Positions 17,313 to 25,816 of a DNA stretch of 64,000 nucleotides are shown here, in pieces. Under the pieces are notes generated by a model. The model saw only the letters and a program-made list of their open reading frames with translations, searched no databases and had not been told where the DNA came from. Made by a program: the position numbers and the translations under genes. The stretch covers positions 1 through 64,000 of the forward strand of contig JAGBBE010000075.1 in NCBI GenBank assembly GCA_017938645.1. The letters run 5' to 3'. This stretch comes from Clostridia bacterium (GTDB lineage: Bacteria > Bacillota_A > Clostridia > Christensenellales > Aristaeellaceae). Position 1 is the stretch's first letter. Each line of letters begins with the position of its first letter.

Positions 17313-18371
17313 TCAATCATTCTCCCTGTTCCAAGTATAGGCGGCATAGCGGCCGCCGCTGAGTTTTAGGATCTCGCCATTCTTGTGCAGCTCGTTCAGG
17401 GTGCGCTGTATGGTGGTCTGGCTGATATCCGGGCATTTTTCCATGATTTCTTTCTTGGTGATCTTTCCCAATGTATCGCGGATCAACTCGCGGATACGAT
17501 CCGGTTTCGAGAGCCCGGAAGCAGCAAGGGTGTGCACGCGGGAAGAAAAATCACGGTGGGCAGCGACAATCAGACCCAGCATATAGCGCACAAAAGGCAG
17601 GTAGCTGTTGGCGCCTTTGTGCCAGTTCTCCGAGCTTTGCATGAGCGCTTCGTAATAGGTTTCTTTAGTCTGCTCAATCAGCTTTTCAATGCTGATATAC
17701 TTGCCTACAATGTAGCCGGAGCGATACAGCAGCAATAGCGTAAGCAGACGGCTCATGCGGCCGTTGCCGTCGTTGAATGGATGGATGCACAGAAAATCCA
17801 GAATGAACATGGGGATCAGCAAAAGCGAATCCAGATCAGCATCCCGAAGCGCTTCATCGTAAGCGACGCAGGCTGCCTGCAATGCTTCCGGAGCTTCCCA
17901 TGCAGGCACGGGCGCAAAACGGATGAATCGGTTGCCGTGCTCGTCCTCCTGAGCAATCACGTTGTCCGAGGTTTTGTAGTTTCCGCCAATACCTTTGCCG
18001 CTGAATTTATACAGATCCCGGTGCAACTGCAAAATGATATTGGGCTTCAGGGGAATGTAATCATGATTTTCGTGGATGGTGTTAAGCACGTCACGGTATC
18101 CGGCGATCTCCTGCTCATCCCGGGTTGCAGGCATGGTTTTGTCCAGGAGAAGCTTTTTCAGGCGGTCATCCGAGGTGAAAATACCCTCGATTTTATTGGA
18201 TGCCTCGGTGCTCTGAATCTTGGCGATTTCAACCAGTTTGGTCAGCGTGTCGCTTTGAGCTTCAATAAAAAGAGTCTGTTCGCCTTTGTATTCCCGGATC
18301 TGCAAAAGCAGGGAAACGATTTCGGTTGTCAGGAGTTTGGGATAAACAGAGGTATACGAATAGCTGCGCAC
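17313..18371 (-). CDS. Fic-domain protein with inhibitory motif and C-terminal HTH
   Basis: A 352-aa Fic protein, an AMP- or nucleotidyl-transferase that modifies target protein hydroxyls. The active-site loop HPFNDGNGRMSRL is intact. An upstream SNKIEG segment (within STEASNKIEGI) fits the class II inhibitory-helix motif (S/T)xxxE(G/N), so activity is probably autoinhibited. The C-terminal ~80 residues form a winged helix (TKKEIMEKCPDISQTTIQRT). I choose GTG at 18371 with RBS AAAAGGTGA; the ATG at 18404 coincides with the predicted transcription start. It leads the R-M operon, and its HTH may bind the palindrome at 18421-18442. Fic genes are known neighbours of type I systems, but their role there is unsettled. 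Confidence 0.9.
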   Translation of the reverse strand: MRSYSYTSVYPKLLTTEIVSLLLQIREYKGEQTLFIEAQSDTLTKLVEIAKIQSTEASNKIEGIFTSDDRLKKLLLDKTMPATRDEQEIAGYRDVLNTIHENHDYIPLKPNIILQLHRDLYKFSGKGIGGNYKTSDNVIAQEDEHGNRFIRFAPVPAWEAPEALQAACVAYDEALRDADLDSLLLIPMFILDFLCIHPFNDGNGRMSRLLTLLLLYRSGYIVGKYISIEKLIEQTKETYYEALMQSSENWHKGANSYLPFVRYMLGLIVAAHRDFSSRVHTLAASGLSKPDRIRELIRDTLGKITKKEIMEKCPDISQTTIQRTLNELHKNGEILKLSGGRYAAYTWNREND

Positions 18372-18409
18372 TGCTTTTTCACCTTTTCTACAGTTTGATT
18401 CCATTTTTT

Positions 18410-18438
18410 ATTATATGCAGAAACTTGATCATTATCAA
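18410..18438 (-). promoter_or_regulatory. promoter of the fic-hsd operon
   Basis: On the minus strand, TTGATA (18438-18433), a 17-bp spacer and TATAAT (18415-18410). The start site would fall near 18403, at or beyond the longest fic ATG, which favours the GTG start at 18371. Confidence 0.75.
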
Positions 18439-18442
18439 GTTT
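18421..18442. promoter_or_regulatory. operator-like palindrome over the fic-hsd promoter
   Basis: AAACTTGAT (18421-18429) and ATCAAGTTT (18434-18442) form a perfect 9-bp inverted repeat with a 4-bp centre. It covers the -35 box and spacer. Binding here would block the promoter; the Fic HTH domain is the natural candidate, by inference. Confidence 0.6.
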
Positions 18443-18570
18443 AATTTGTTCATTTTTTTGAAAAAGAATAAATTGAAATTATGAAGGGAGATATTGGCGT
18501 TTTTCCAGTTTTGCATGGGCAGATGCCTCCATCTCTCCGCAACAGGTATGTCCCATTCATCGATTTTTAA

Positions 18571-18594
18571 GTTCGATTCTCCTATACTCCACCA
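18571..18594 (+). pseudogene. tRNA 3'-end-like fragment
   Basis: GTTCGATTCTCC followed by TATACTCCACCA reads as a T-loop, the 3' T-stem, the 3' acceptor strand and CCA. The bases upstream (TTTTTAA) cannot form the 5' T-stem and no cloverleaf precedes it, so only the end of a tRNA gene is present. It resembles an att remnant. Confidence 0.5.
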
Positions 18595-18722
18595 TAAAAA
18601 CCGTTTGAGTCTCAAGGCATGAGTGCTTTTTGCTATTCTGACATGGTGATTCGTTCCTTTCAAATTGTAGACATAGAAATAGCCCGTGATTCCCTCATGC
18701 CGAAACCACAGACGCGCATATT

Positions 18723-18816
18723 CATTTGTTATTCATGCGAGTCCTCCGGGGAATAATTCGAGTCCAGTAAGCACCACCACAGAAAACGCTTGATCCATAA
18801 CGGATCGAGCGTTTTT
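18723..18816 (+). repeat. right flanking repeat of the R-M island (att-like, tRNA 3'-end remnant)
   Basis: This is the partner of 10129-10217 in direct orientation. TTCGAGTCCAGTAAGC followed by ACCACCA (18757-18779) would be a T-loop, 3' T-stem (CCAGT), 3' acceptor strand and CCA, but the bases before it (AATAA) cannot pair with CCAGT. It is followed by a plus-strand terminator hairpin even though no plus-strand gene precedes it, as expected for a truncated tRNA locus. Confidence 0.7.
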
Positions 18817-18823
18817 CTTTTTT
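18784..18823 (+). terminator. plus-strand terminator without a gene in front
   Basis: AAACGCTTGATCC (18784-18796) pairs with GGATCGAGCGTTT (18802-18814) with one G-T pair, followed by TTTTTCTTTTTT. It belongs to the tRNA-like remnant. Confidence 0.75.
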
Positions 18824-18955
18824 GTGCATAAGCCAAACCGCGTCCATGACATGGGCGTTGGCTGCATAACGGTTCTCTTACGATGATTAGAATACCTCTT
18901 TGAGGCACAAAAATAATCGTGTGTTATCCACTGCGCCAGAGCACACCAAACAAAC

Positions 18956-18989
18956 CCGGGGAAAGCGATCCATTCCATCGCCTCCCCGG
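18956..18989 (-). terminator. candidate dnaE terminator
   Basis: CCGGGGA (18956-18962) pairs with TCCCCGG (18983-18989), and GCGAT/ATCGC pair inside. On the minus strand it is followed only by TTTGTTTGG, a weak T tract. Confidence 0.5.
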
Positions 18990-18999
18990 CTTCACTTTT

Positions 19000-21900
19000 T
19001 CACTTCAAAACCACGCCATCTTCCCCAAACATTCCAACAAACCCGTCCACCAGCTCCTTATCCGCATCGCACCAGTATTCCCGTGCCATCAACAGCGCAA
19101 TGCCCTCGTCCCTGAGCTTCACGTACACCGGCACATCGCCCGGATGCTTTGCGCAACGCTCCTTCACGGCGTTCATCTGCGCGCGGGTGGGAAGCAAAAG
19201 GTAGAGTTTCCGCGCCGCCTGCTTGGCCAGCTGGGCGTCGGTGAGCTTGGGCTGGGCGGCATCGGCTGCGGCAGCCTGACGCGCGGTGCGCGCGCGTGCC
19301 TGCTCGGACTGCTTCTCAGCGTGCAGCTCCTTGGCGGGCTTGAGGTGGGTTTCGGCGTTTTTGCGGTCGAGACGGCGGACGCTGTCCACCAGCAGCTTCG
19401 GGTCCTCATCCTCGCGGAAGGAGAGCTTGCCTTCCAGAATCACCAGTTCGTCGGGTACGATCATGGTGGCATATTTTTCGTAGACCTTGGGGAAGACCAG
19501 ACCCTCGATCTGGCCGGTGAGGTCCTCCATTTCCAGAACGCCCATCATCGAGCCCTTTCTGGTCAGCTTTCCCTTGGCCATGGTCAGGATGCCCGCCATG
19601 CTGGCCTGCAGGCCGTCGTAGCCTGCGCCTCCGCCCTCGGTTTCGGCCATTTCCTGTACGTCGGCCACTGTGGTGAAGCTCTGACGCAGCAGGTCAGCAA
19701 CCTCATCCAGCGGATGACCGGTGATGTACACGCCGGTCATGTCGCGTTCCATGCCCAGCAGCGCCTTAAGCGGATATTCAGGCATGTCGGGAATCTCGAA
19801 CAGCGTGTCCGTGGGTGTCTCCATCCCCATGCCCATGTCGAACAGACTCAGCTGACCGGCCACATTGGCGCGGCGCTTCTGCGCGGTGTCGTCCATGAGC
19901 GGCTCGTAGAGGAATAAGAGCTGCTGACGGTTGAGTCCCAGCTTGTCCAGCGCGCCGGCCTTGATGAGGCTTTCGACCACGCGCTTGTTGAGCATGTCGG
20001 AGGAACAGCGCTCCACAAAATCAAAGAAGGTATCAAACGCGCCCTTGCTGCGTTCGCGCTCAATGAGCGTAATCGCGCCGTGGCCGACGTTCTTCACGCC
20101 GCCAAGGCCGAAGCGGATGCCGGGTCTGCCGTTTTCATCATGGTCAACGGAGAAGCGCCACACGCTCTTGTTCACGTCCGGCGGAAGAATCGGAATCCCG
20201 CTCTGACGGCAGTACTGCACGTAACCGGCGATCTTTGGCGTGTTGTCGAGCATCGAGTTCATCAGCGCAGCCATGAACTGCACGGGATAGTGCAGCTTAA
20301 GCCACCCCGTCTGCACGGCGACCAGCGCATAGGCGGCGGCGTGGCTTTTGTTAAAGGCGTAGGAGGCAAACGCGCTCATCTCGTCGTAGATGTGCTCGGC
20401 CACCTCTCTGGGCACGCCGCGGCGGATGCATCCGTCCACCAGCACTTGACCGTTTTCGTCGGTCATGCCGTTTACGAAGTATTCGCGCTCCTGCGCCATC
20501 ACGTCGTGCTTTTTCTTGGCCATGGCGCGGCGCATGAGGTCGCTGCGGCCCAGCGAGTAGCCCGCCAGATCGCGCACAATCTGCATGACCTGCTCCTGAT
20601 AGACCATGCAGCCGTAGGTGACGCCGAGGATATCCTCCAGAAGCGGATGCGCGTATTTCACGGAGGATGGATCCTGCTTGCCTGCGATGTAGCGCGGGAT
20701 GGACTCCATCGGGCCGGGACGGTAGAGCGAAATGGCGGCGATGATGTCCTCGAAGCACGCAGGCTTCATGTTCTGCAAAAACACGCGCATGCCGCCGGAT
20801 TCCAGCTGGAACACGCCGTCGGTGTCGCCGGAGGCAATCATGCGGTACACGCCGGCATCGTCAATCGGGATGTCCTCGGGATTGATGTCAACGCCGCTTT
20901 CGCGCATCAGCGCCAGCGTGTCGCGGATCACGGTCAGGGTGCGCAGGCCGAGGAAGTCCATCTTGAGCAGACCCAGACGCTCCAGCGTACCCATGGGATA
21001 CTGGGTGGTGATCACGCCGTCATTTGACTGCAGCGGTACATATTCGGTTACGGGCTTTGCGGTGATCAGGACGCCTGCAGCGTGGGTGGAGGCATTGCGC
21101 GGCATCCCCTCGAGACGCCTGGCCATGTCGTAAAGGCGCTGAATCTGCGGATCGCCCTCCACCAGTTCGCGCAGCTGGGAGCTGACGCGGTACGCCTTTT
21201 CCAGCGTCATGTCCAGAGAGAACGGAATCGCCTTGGCCACCTGATCCACGCTCTGGTAGCTCATGCCAAGCACGCGGCCCACGTCGCGGATGACGGCCTT
21301 GGCCTTCATGGTGCCGAAGGTGATGATCTGGCTGACGTGATCCGCGCCGTACTTGCGCGCCACGTAGTCGATAACCTCCTGACGCCGCTCGTAGCAGAAG
21401 TCGATGTCGAGGTCGGGCATCGACATGCGTTCGGGGTTCAGGAAGCGTTCAAAGAGCAGATTGTACTTCAGCGGGTCCAGCATTGTGATCGAAAGCGTGT
21501 ACGCCACAATCGAGCCTGCGCCGCTGCCGCGTCCGGGGCCCACCATGATGCCGTTTCGCTTGGCATAGTTGATGAAATCCCACACGATGAGGAAGTAATC
21601 CACATACCCCATCTGATGGATCATATTCAGCTCATACTGAAGGCGCTGTCTGGGCTCGCTTTCGGCATCCTCCGCCTGCGCGGGATAGAGCCGTCTGAGG
21701 CCGTCCATGCAAAGCCGAGTAAGCATTTCAAGCGCGGTTTCGCCGGTTTCAATGGGATAGTGCGGCAGATGCAGCGTGCCGAAGTCGAAGTCCACGTGGC
21801 ACATTTCGGCGATCTTCTGCGCATTGTCCACAGCCTGCGGACAGTCGCCAAAGAGCGTGCGCATCTCCTGCTCGCTTTTCAGGTACAGCTCATCGGTTTC

Positions 21901-22605
21901 CATGCGCATGCGGGTTTCATCCGACAGGGTCTTGCCCGTCTGGATGCACATGAGCACCTCCTGCGCAGGCGCATCCTCGCGGTAGAGGTAGTGACAGTCG
22001 TTGGTAGCAACCATGGGAATGCCCGTATCCAGCGACAGTTTCTTCAGCCTCGGCAGCACCATGCGCTCGTCCGGGATGCCGTGATCCATGATTTCGATGA
22101 AATACCGTCCCTTGCCGAAAATCTCCTGCATTCCGAGCGCATACGCCCTGGCCTCGTCCATGCGTCCCTGCGAAAGGAGCTTGGGCAGATCGCCGCTCAA
22201 ACACGCGCTCAGGCAGATCAGGCCCTCGGAATGCTCCTTCAAAAGCCCGTAGTCGATGCGCGGACGGTAGTAGAAGCCGTCGGTGAAGCCAGCGGAGACG
22301 AGCTTGACGAGGTTCTGATAGCCCACGTTGTTTTCGCACAGCAAAATCAGGTGACTGTACTCGCGCGCAGCACCGTGCTTTTCAAACCTGTCCTGACAGA
22401 CATAGACCTCGCAGCCAATCACCGGCGTGAGGCCGTTTTTCTGACATTCGTTATAGAAATCGATCACGCCGTACATGACGCCGTGGTCGGTGATGGCGAC
22501 ATGCGTCTGCCCCAGCTCCTTCACGCGTTTGATCAGCTGAGGAATGCGGTTGGCGCCGTCGAGCAGCGAGTATTCGGTGTGCAGATGCAGATGGGCAAAA
22601 GACAT
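19000..22605 (-). CDS. dnaE: DNA polymerase III alpha subunit (DnaE)
   Basis: A replicative C-family polymerase, 1201 aa, close to the usual DnaE1 length. The N-terminal PHP domain starts SFAHLHLHTEYSLLDGANRI. The catalytic aspartates sit in MPDLDIDFC (near residue 400), with VGPGRGSGAGSIVAY before and GVLITAKPV after. The helix-hairpin-helix and OB-fold regions follow (YPLKALLGMERDMTGVYITG). AAGGAGG lies just upstream of the chosen ATG; upstream in-frame codons have no RBS. The gene sits 62 bp downstream of a GH38 mannosidase, separated by a 13-bp GC-rich hairpin without a T tract (629-657 of the 22-kb block). Confidence 0.97.
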   Translation of the reverse strand: MSFAHLHLHTEYSLLDGANRIPQLIKRVKELGQTHVAITDHGVMYGVIDFYNECQKNGLTPVIGCEVYVCQDRFEKHGAAREYSHLILLCENNVGYQNLVKLVSAGFTDGFYYRPRIDYGLLKEHSEGLICLSACLSGDLPKLLSQGRMDEARAYALGMQEIFGKGRYFIEIMDHGIPDERMVLPRLKKLSLDTGIPMVATNDCHYLYREDAPAQEVLMCIQTGKTLSDETRMRMETDELYLKSEQEMRTLFGDCPQAVDNAQKIAEMCHVDFDFGTLHLPHYPIETGETALEMLTRLCMDGLRRLYPAQAEDAESEPRQRLQYELNMIHQMGYVDYFLIVWDFINYAKRNGIMVGPGRGSGAGSIVAYTLSITMLDPLKYNLLFERFLNPERMSMPDLDIDFCYERRQEVIDYVARKYGADHVSQIITFGTMKAKAVIRDVGRVLGMSYQSVDQVAKAIPFSLDMTLEKAYRVSSQLRELVEGDPQIQRLYDMARRLEGMPRNASTHAAGVLITAKPVTEYVPLQSNDGVITTQYPMGTLERLGLLKMDFLGLRTLTVIRDTLALMRESGVDINPEDIPIDDAGVYRMIASGDTDGVFQLESGGMRVFLQNMKPACFEDIIAAISLYRPGPMESIPRYIAGKQDPSSVKYAHPLLEDILGVTYGCMVYQEQVMQIVRDLAGYSLGRSDLMRRAMAKKKHDVMAQEREYFVNGMTDENGQVLVDGCIRRGVPREVAEHIYDEMSAFASYAFNKSHAAAYALVAVQTGWLKLHYPVQFMAALMNSMLDNTPKIAGYVQYCRQSGIPILPPDVNKSVWRFSVDHDENGRPGIRFGLGGVKNVGHGAITLIERERSKGAFDTFFDFVERCSSDMLNKRVVESLIKAGALDKLGLNRQQLLFLYEPLMDDTAQKRRANVAGQLSLFDMGMGMETPTDTLFEIPDMPEYPLKALLGMERDMTGVYITGHPLDEVADLLRQSFTTVADVQEMAETEGGGAGYDGLQASMAGILTMAKGKLTRKGSMMGVLEMEDLTGQIEGLVFPKVYEKYATMIVPDELVILEGKLSFREDEDPKLLVDSVRRLDRKNAETHLKPAKELHAEKQSEQARARTARQAAAADAAQPKLTDAQLAKQAARKLYLLLPTRAQMNAVKERCAKHPGDVPVYVKLRDEGIALLMAREYWCDADKELVDGFVGMFGEDGVVLK

Positions 22606-22628
22606 GAGGTTCCTCCTTGGGACGGTTT

Positions 22629-22657
22629 GCGCGTCCGCCCGGTGCGGGCGGACGCGC
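22629..22657. other. GC-rich hairpin between GH38 gene and dnaE
   Basis: GCGCGTCCGCCCG (22629-22641) pairs perfectly with CGGGCGGACGCGC (22645-22657) across a GTG loop. No T tract follows on the minus strand, so it would attenuate or process rather than clearly terminate the mannosidase transcript before dnaE. Confidence 0.6.
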
Positions 22658-22666
22658 AGCAAATGG

Positions 22667-25600
22667 TTATTCCCGGATACGGAAGGTCTTGATTTCCAGC
22701 GGCTTGATCACGAAATCAAACGCGCCGTCCCTGTGGGTAAGATCGCAGACCTTTTCTTCAATGCAGTTGCATTCCTCAACGCTGAGAATCGGACGGTTCC
22801 ACGTGAGCTTCACGGGCGTCTTTGCGTTGTCGCACTCGTACATGCGCACAATCCAGCCGTCGCCGTCCTCGGCGCGCTTCACGGTTTCCACGATCACGTT
22901 GGGCTTGCTGATGTTCATCAGGCTCCAGCCGTCTCCTGCCTCGCCGCCCTTTACCGCCAGCGCAGGCTGGTTGAGGCGGTAGGCTTCCTGTACGGTGCCG
23001 GCCTGCTGCCAGCCCTCGGCGTGCGGATAGAGCGCATAGGTGAAGAAATGCTCTTCCTGGTCGGTCACGGGGTTGGGCTCGATGCCGGACTTGATGAGCG
23101 TCAGTCCGATCACGCCATCCTTCACAGAATGGCCGTACTTGCAGTCGTTGAGCAGGCTCACGCCGTAATGGCCCTCGCTGAGATCCATCCACTTCTGGCC
23201 GCAGCTTTCAAAGCGCGCCACATCCCAGGAGGTGTTGGTGTGCACCTTGCGCTTGAGGTTGCCGAACTGGACGTCGAAGGTAGCCTCGTCGGTGTGCACA
23301 TCCACGGGGAAGTGCACCTTCAGCACATGCTGGTGCTCCTTCCAGTCCACGTACGTATCGAAGTCGATGCGGCGGGAGTTGGCGTAGAAGTGGATCTTCT
23401 GACGGATGAGGCTGTTGGACACCTTGCGCACGATTTCCAGCGTTGCGCGCACCGCGCCAAGCTCGGTGAAGGCCAGAGACTGCACGTCGGTGACGTCCCA
23501 GAATTTTTCGGTGTGGAAGATGTCGATGTCCCAGTTGTCGTAATAAATCGGCTTGTCCTCGTACATGCGCAGGAGGTTGCCGGACATACCGGATTTCAGC
23601 ACCTCGCGTTCGTTTTCGCGGTCGTAAATCGAGGAGAAGGTGCCGTCGGCTGCGATTTCGATGGTATAGAAGGGCGTTTCAAGCACATTGCCGTCCACGC
23701 GGAACGCGCTGGCCGCGCCGATGTCCTCGGCAGGCGAAAGCACCTTCCAGCCCTTGGCGGGAATGTCCTTCACATAGGCCACAGCGCCGTTTTCGGTCTT
23801 CTGTACGGGATAGACGATGCCGTCGGAGTCGCGCAGAGCGGACGCTTCGATGCCATCGAGCGATACGATTTCGCTGGACTTGAAGCCCTTGGTGTTGAAC
23901 ACCGTTACGCCTTCGCCTTCAGGCGCAAGCAGTTTGATGCGCTCGGCTTGCAGCTGCGCGATCTTCTCCTCAATCTCGGCATACTCTTTCTTGGTAACCT
24001 CGTATACCTCGTGGATGGAGGAGCCGGGCAGGATGTCGTGGAACTGGTTGCGCAGAATCAGCTTCCACATTTCGTCCATTTCAGCCTTCGGATAGGCGAT
24101 CTTGTCAGCCGTGAGCGCAGCGAACAGCTCCAGATCCATCATGTGCAGCTCGGCCTTGCGGTTGGAGCGCTTGTTGCGCGCCATGGAGGTGTAGGTGCCG
24201 CGATGGTACTCGAAGTACAATTCGCCTTCCCACACAGGCAGGCGCTTGTGATCCTTCACGCGCGCGTTCAGTTCTTCAAAGTACTGCCTCGGGCCAACCT
24301 GACGAACCTTGGGAAGGCCCGTCACGCCATGCTCCATGCGCTCGCCGGTTTCGAGCATTTCGCGGGTGGGGCCGCCGCCGCCGTCGCCGAAGCCGTAGCA
24401 GACGAGGATGTCGTTGTTGATATCCTTCTGCTGATAACGGTGCCAGCCGCCGATGATGGCGTCGGGATGCAGCATGCCGTTGTAGGTGGTGAAGAACTTC
24501 TTCTGCACGTCCTGACCGGGATCCACGGTGGTGATCAGGTGCGTGAGCACCTCGGTGCCGTCGATGCCGCGCCAGCTGAAGGTGTCGTAGGGATGCTTGT
24601 TAAACTGGTTCCACGCCAGCTTCGTGGTCATGAAATAATCGATGCCGCACTTTTTCATGATCTGCGGCAGCGCGCCGGAGTAGCCGAACACGTCAGGCAG
24701 CCACAGAATGCGGTTGTCGCGACCGAATTCGTCATTGAAGAACTTCTTGCCGTAGAGGAACTGGCGCACGAGGCTTTCGCCGCTGGTGAGGTTGCAATCC
24801 GCCTCAACCCACATGCCGCCTTCGGGCTCCCAGCGGCCCTCTTTGATGCGCTCGCGTACGCGCTCGAACTGCTCGGGATAGCGTTCCTTGAGGAAATCAT
24901 ACAGCTGTGCCTGCGAGGACATGAAGCGGTAGGAAGGATACTCCTCCATGAGCTTCAAAACCGTGGAGAAGCTGCGGGCGGTCTTTTCGCGGGTCTGCGC
25001 AACCGTCCACCACCACGCCACGTCGATGTGCGTATGTCCGATGCAGGTGGCGATGACCTCGTCATGACCGGCGAGGTCTTCGTACAGGTGCTTTTTGAGG
25101 TACTCGCGCGCCTCCTTCACGGTGCGCATGTAATCCTCGGAGTAGGGCGTGCGCAGATCCAGCAGATTGACTGCGTCGTTCATCACGCGCTCCAGATTGA
25201 TGCGGCTGCGGCTGTCCTCCTCCAGACGCGGGAACGCCTGCAGCGGCACCTGCAGATCCCAGTACAGTCCCCACAGGTCGGGATCGATCTCTTCCCACTC
25301 GCACACGAGGCGGAATTCGCTGTGATCGGTGCCGGTGTAGGCCTGCATTTCGATGCGGTGTTTGCCTTCGATGTCCAGACGGATCTCGCGGTGGTTGGTG
25401 TCCATGCCCTGAAGGGGCTTTCCGTCCACAAAGACGAGGAACTGCGGGTTGCGGGCGTCCCATCCGCCGTACTGGGTGGACACGCGGAGCCTGCGGATCA
25501 TGCCGTCTGCCACCGGCGGCAGATCACAGTCAAAATAGAACCAGTAATGCTCATCCGGGCCGTACCAGTACATCGTCTGGCTGTCAAAGGGTTCGAAGGC

Positions 25601-25747
25601 CTTTTCGTCCTGATGGGCTTCTTCGGGATGGAAGAACGTGCCCTTCTTGTACAGAAGGCCCTTAACCGCTTCGGTTTTGCGCGCGGAGAGCTTCTTCAGT
25701 TCGTCGCAGATGACCTGAATGCGCTTGTCAAGAAAATGCATGGGCAT
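22667..25747 (-). CDS. alpha-mannosidase, glycoside hydrolase family 38
   Basis: A retaining alpha-mannosidase of 1026 aa with no signal peptide, so cytoplasmic. The zinc-binding GH38 signature HTHIDVAWWWTVAQTREK is present. The nucleophile Asp is in WVEADCNLTSGES (near residue 317). The domains run N-terminal accessory (about 1-220), GH38 catalytic barrel (230-500), helical middle, then beta-rich C-terminal domains. The RBS is AGGAGG, with ATG at 25747 and a second ATG two codons on. It follows the GH130 gene by 69 bp. Together they suggest breakdown of imported mannosides such as N-glycan- or yeast-mannan-derived oligosaccharides; the linkage preference is inferred from the family. Confidence 0.95.
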   Translation of the reverse strand: MPMHFLDKRIQVICDELKKLSARKTEAVKGLLYKKGTFFHPEEAHQDEKAFEPFDSQTMYWYGPDEHYWFYFDCDLPPVADGMIRRLRVSTQYGGWDARNPQFLVFVDGKPLQGMDTNHREIRLDIEGKHRIEMQAYTGTDHSEFRLVCEWEEIDPDLWGLYWDLQVPLQAFPRLEEDSRSRINLERVMNDAVNLLDLRTPYSEDYMRTVKEAREYLKKHLYEDLAGHDEVIATCIGHTHIDVAWWWTVAQTREKTARSFSTVLKLMEEYPSYRFMSSQAQLYDFLKERYPEQFERVRERIKEGRWEPEGGMWVEADCNLTSGESLVRQFLYGKKFFNDEFGRDNRILWLPDVFGYSGALPQIMKKCGIDYFMTTKLAWNQFNKHPYDTFSWRGIDGTEVLTHLITTVDPGQDVQKKFFTTYNGMLHPDAIIGGWHRYQQKDINNDILVCYGFGDGGGGPTREMLETGERMEHGVTGLPKVRQVGPRQYFEELNARVKDHKRLPVWEGELYFEYHRGTYTSMARNKRSNRKAELHMMDLELFAALTADKIAYPKAEMDEMWKLILRNQFHDILPGSSIHEVYEVTKKEYAEIEEKIAQLQAERIKLLAPEGEGVTVFNTKGFKSSEIVSLDGIEASALRDSDGIVYPVQKTENGAVAYVKDIPAKGWKVLSPAEDIGAASAFRVDGNVLETPFYTIEIAADGTFSSIYDRENEREVLKSGMSGNLLRMYEDKPIYYDNWDIDIFHTEKFWDVTDVQSLAFTELGAVRATLEIVRKVSNSLIRQKIHFYANSRRIDFDTYVDWKEHQHVLKVHFPVDVHTDEATFDVQFGNLKRKVHTNTSWDVARFESCGQKWMDLSEGHYGVSLLNDCKYGHSVKDGVIGLTLIKSGIEPNPVTDQEEHFFTYALYPHAEGWQQAGTVQEAYRLNQPALAVKGGEAGDGWSLMNISKPNVIVETVKRAEDGDGWIVRMYECDNAKTPVKLTWNRPILSVEECNCIEEKVCDLTHRDGAFDFVIKPLEIKTFRIRE

Positions 25748-25770
25748 TGGGCTGCCTCCTTACATATTGC

Positions 25771-25798
25771 GGAAAAGCCCCGCAGAGCAGGGCTTTCC
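25771..25798. other. intercistronic hairpin between GH130 and GH38
   Basis: GGAAAAGCCC (25771-25780) pairs with GGGCTTTCC (25790-25798) with one bulged A. There is no long T tract; it is probably an mRNA-stability element. Confidence 0.45.
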
Positions 25799-25816
25799 AC
25801 TATAAATGATCCAGGT

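Larger units (their letters stand above)
18443..18995. other. gene-free region with tRNA-end remnants between fic and dnaE
   Basis: I see no convincing gene here. The AT-rich part next to fic is followed by a tRNA-3'-end-like fragment (18571-18594), the right flanking repeat (18723-18816) and a hairpin suited to end dnaE (18956-18989). Small ORFs on the minus strand (18388-18663 and 18733-18978) are antisense readings of the tRNA-like remnants. Confidence 0.6.

Noticed and set aside
18388..18663. 91-codon minus-strand ORF containing WWSIGES
   Set aside because: The WWSIGES stretch is the antisense translation of a tRNA-end-like fragment, and the ORF overlaps the fic promoter.
10129..18816. 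Intact tRNA genes at the island borders
   Set aside because: Only T-loop to CCA sequences are present; no D-arm, anticodon arm or 5' acceptor strand can be paired upstream.
18733..18978. 81-codon minus-strand ORF upstream of the island
   Set aside because: It reads the flanking repeat and hairpin in antisense and has no RBS.
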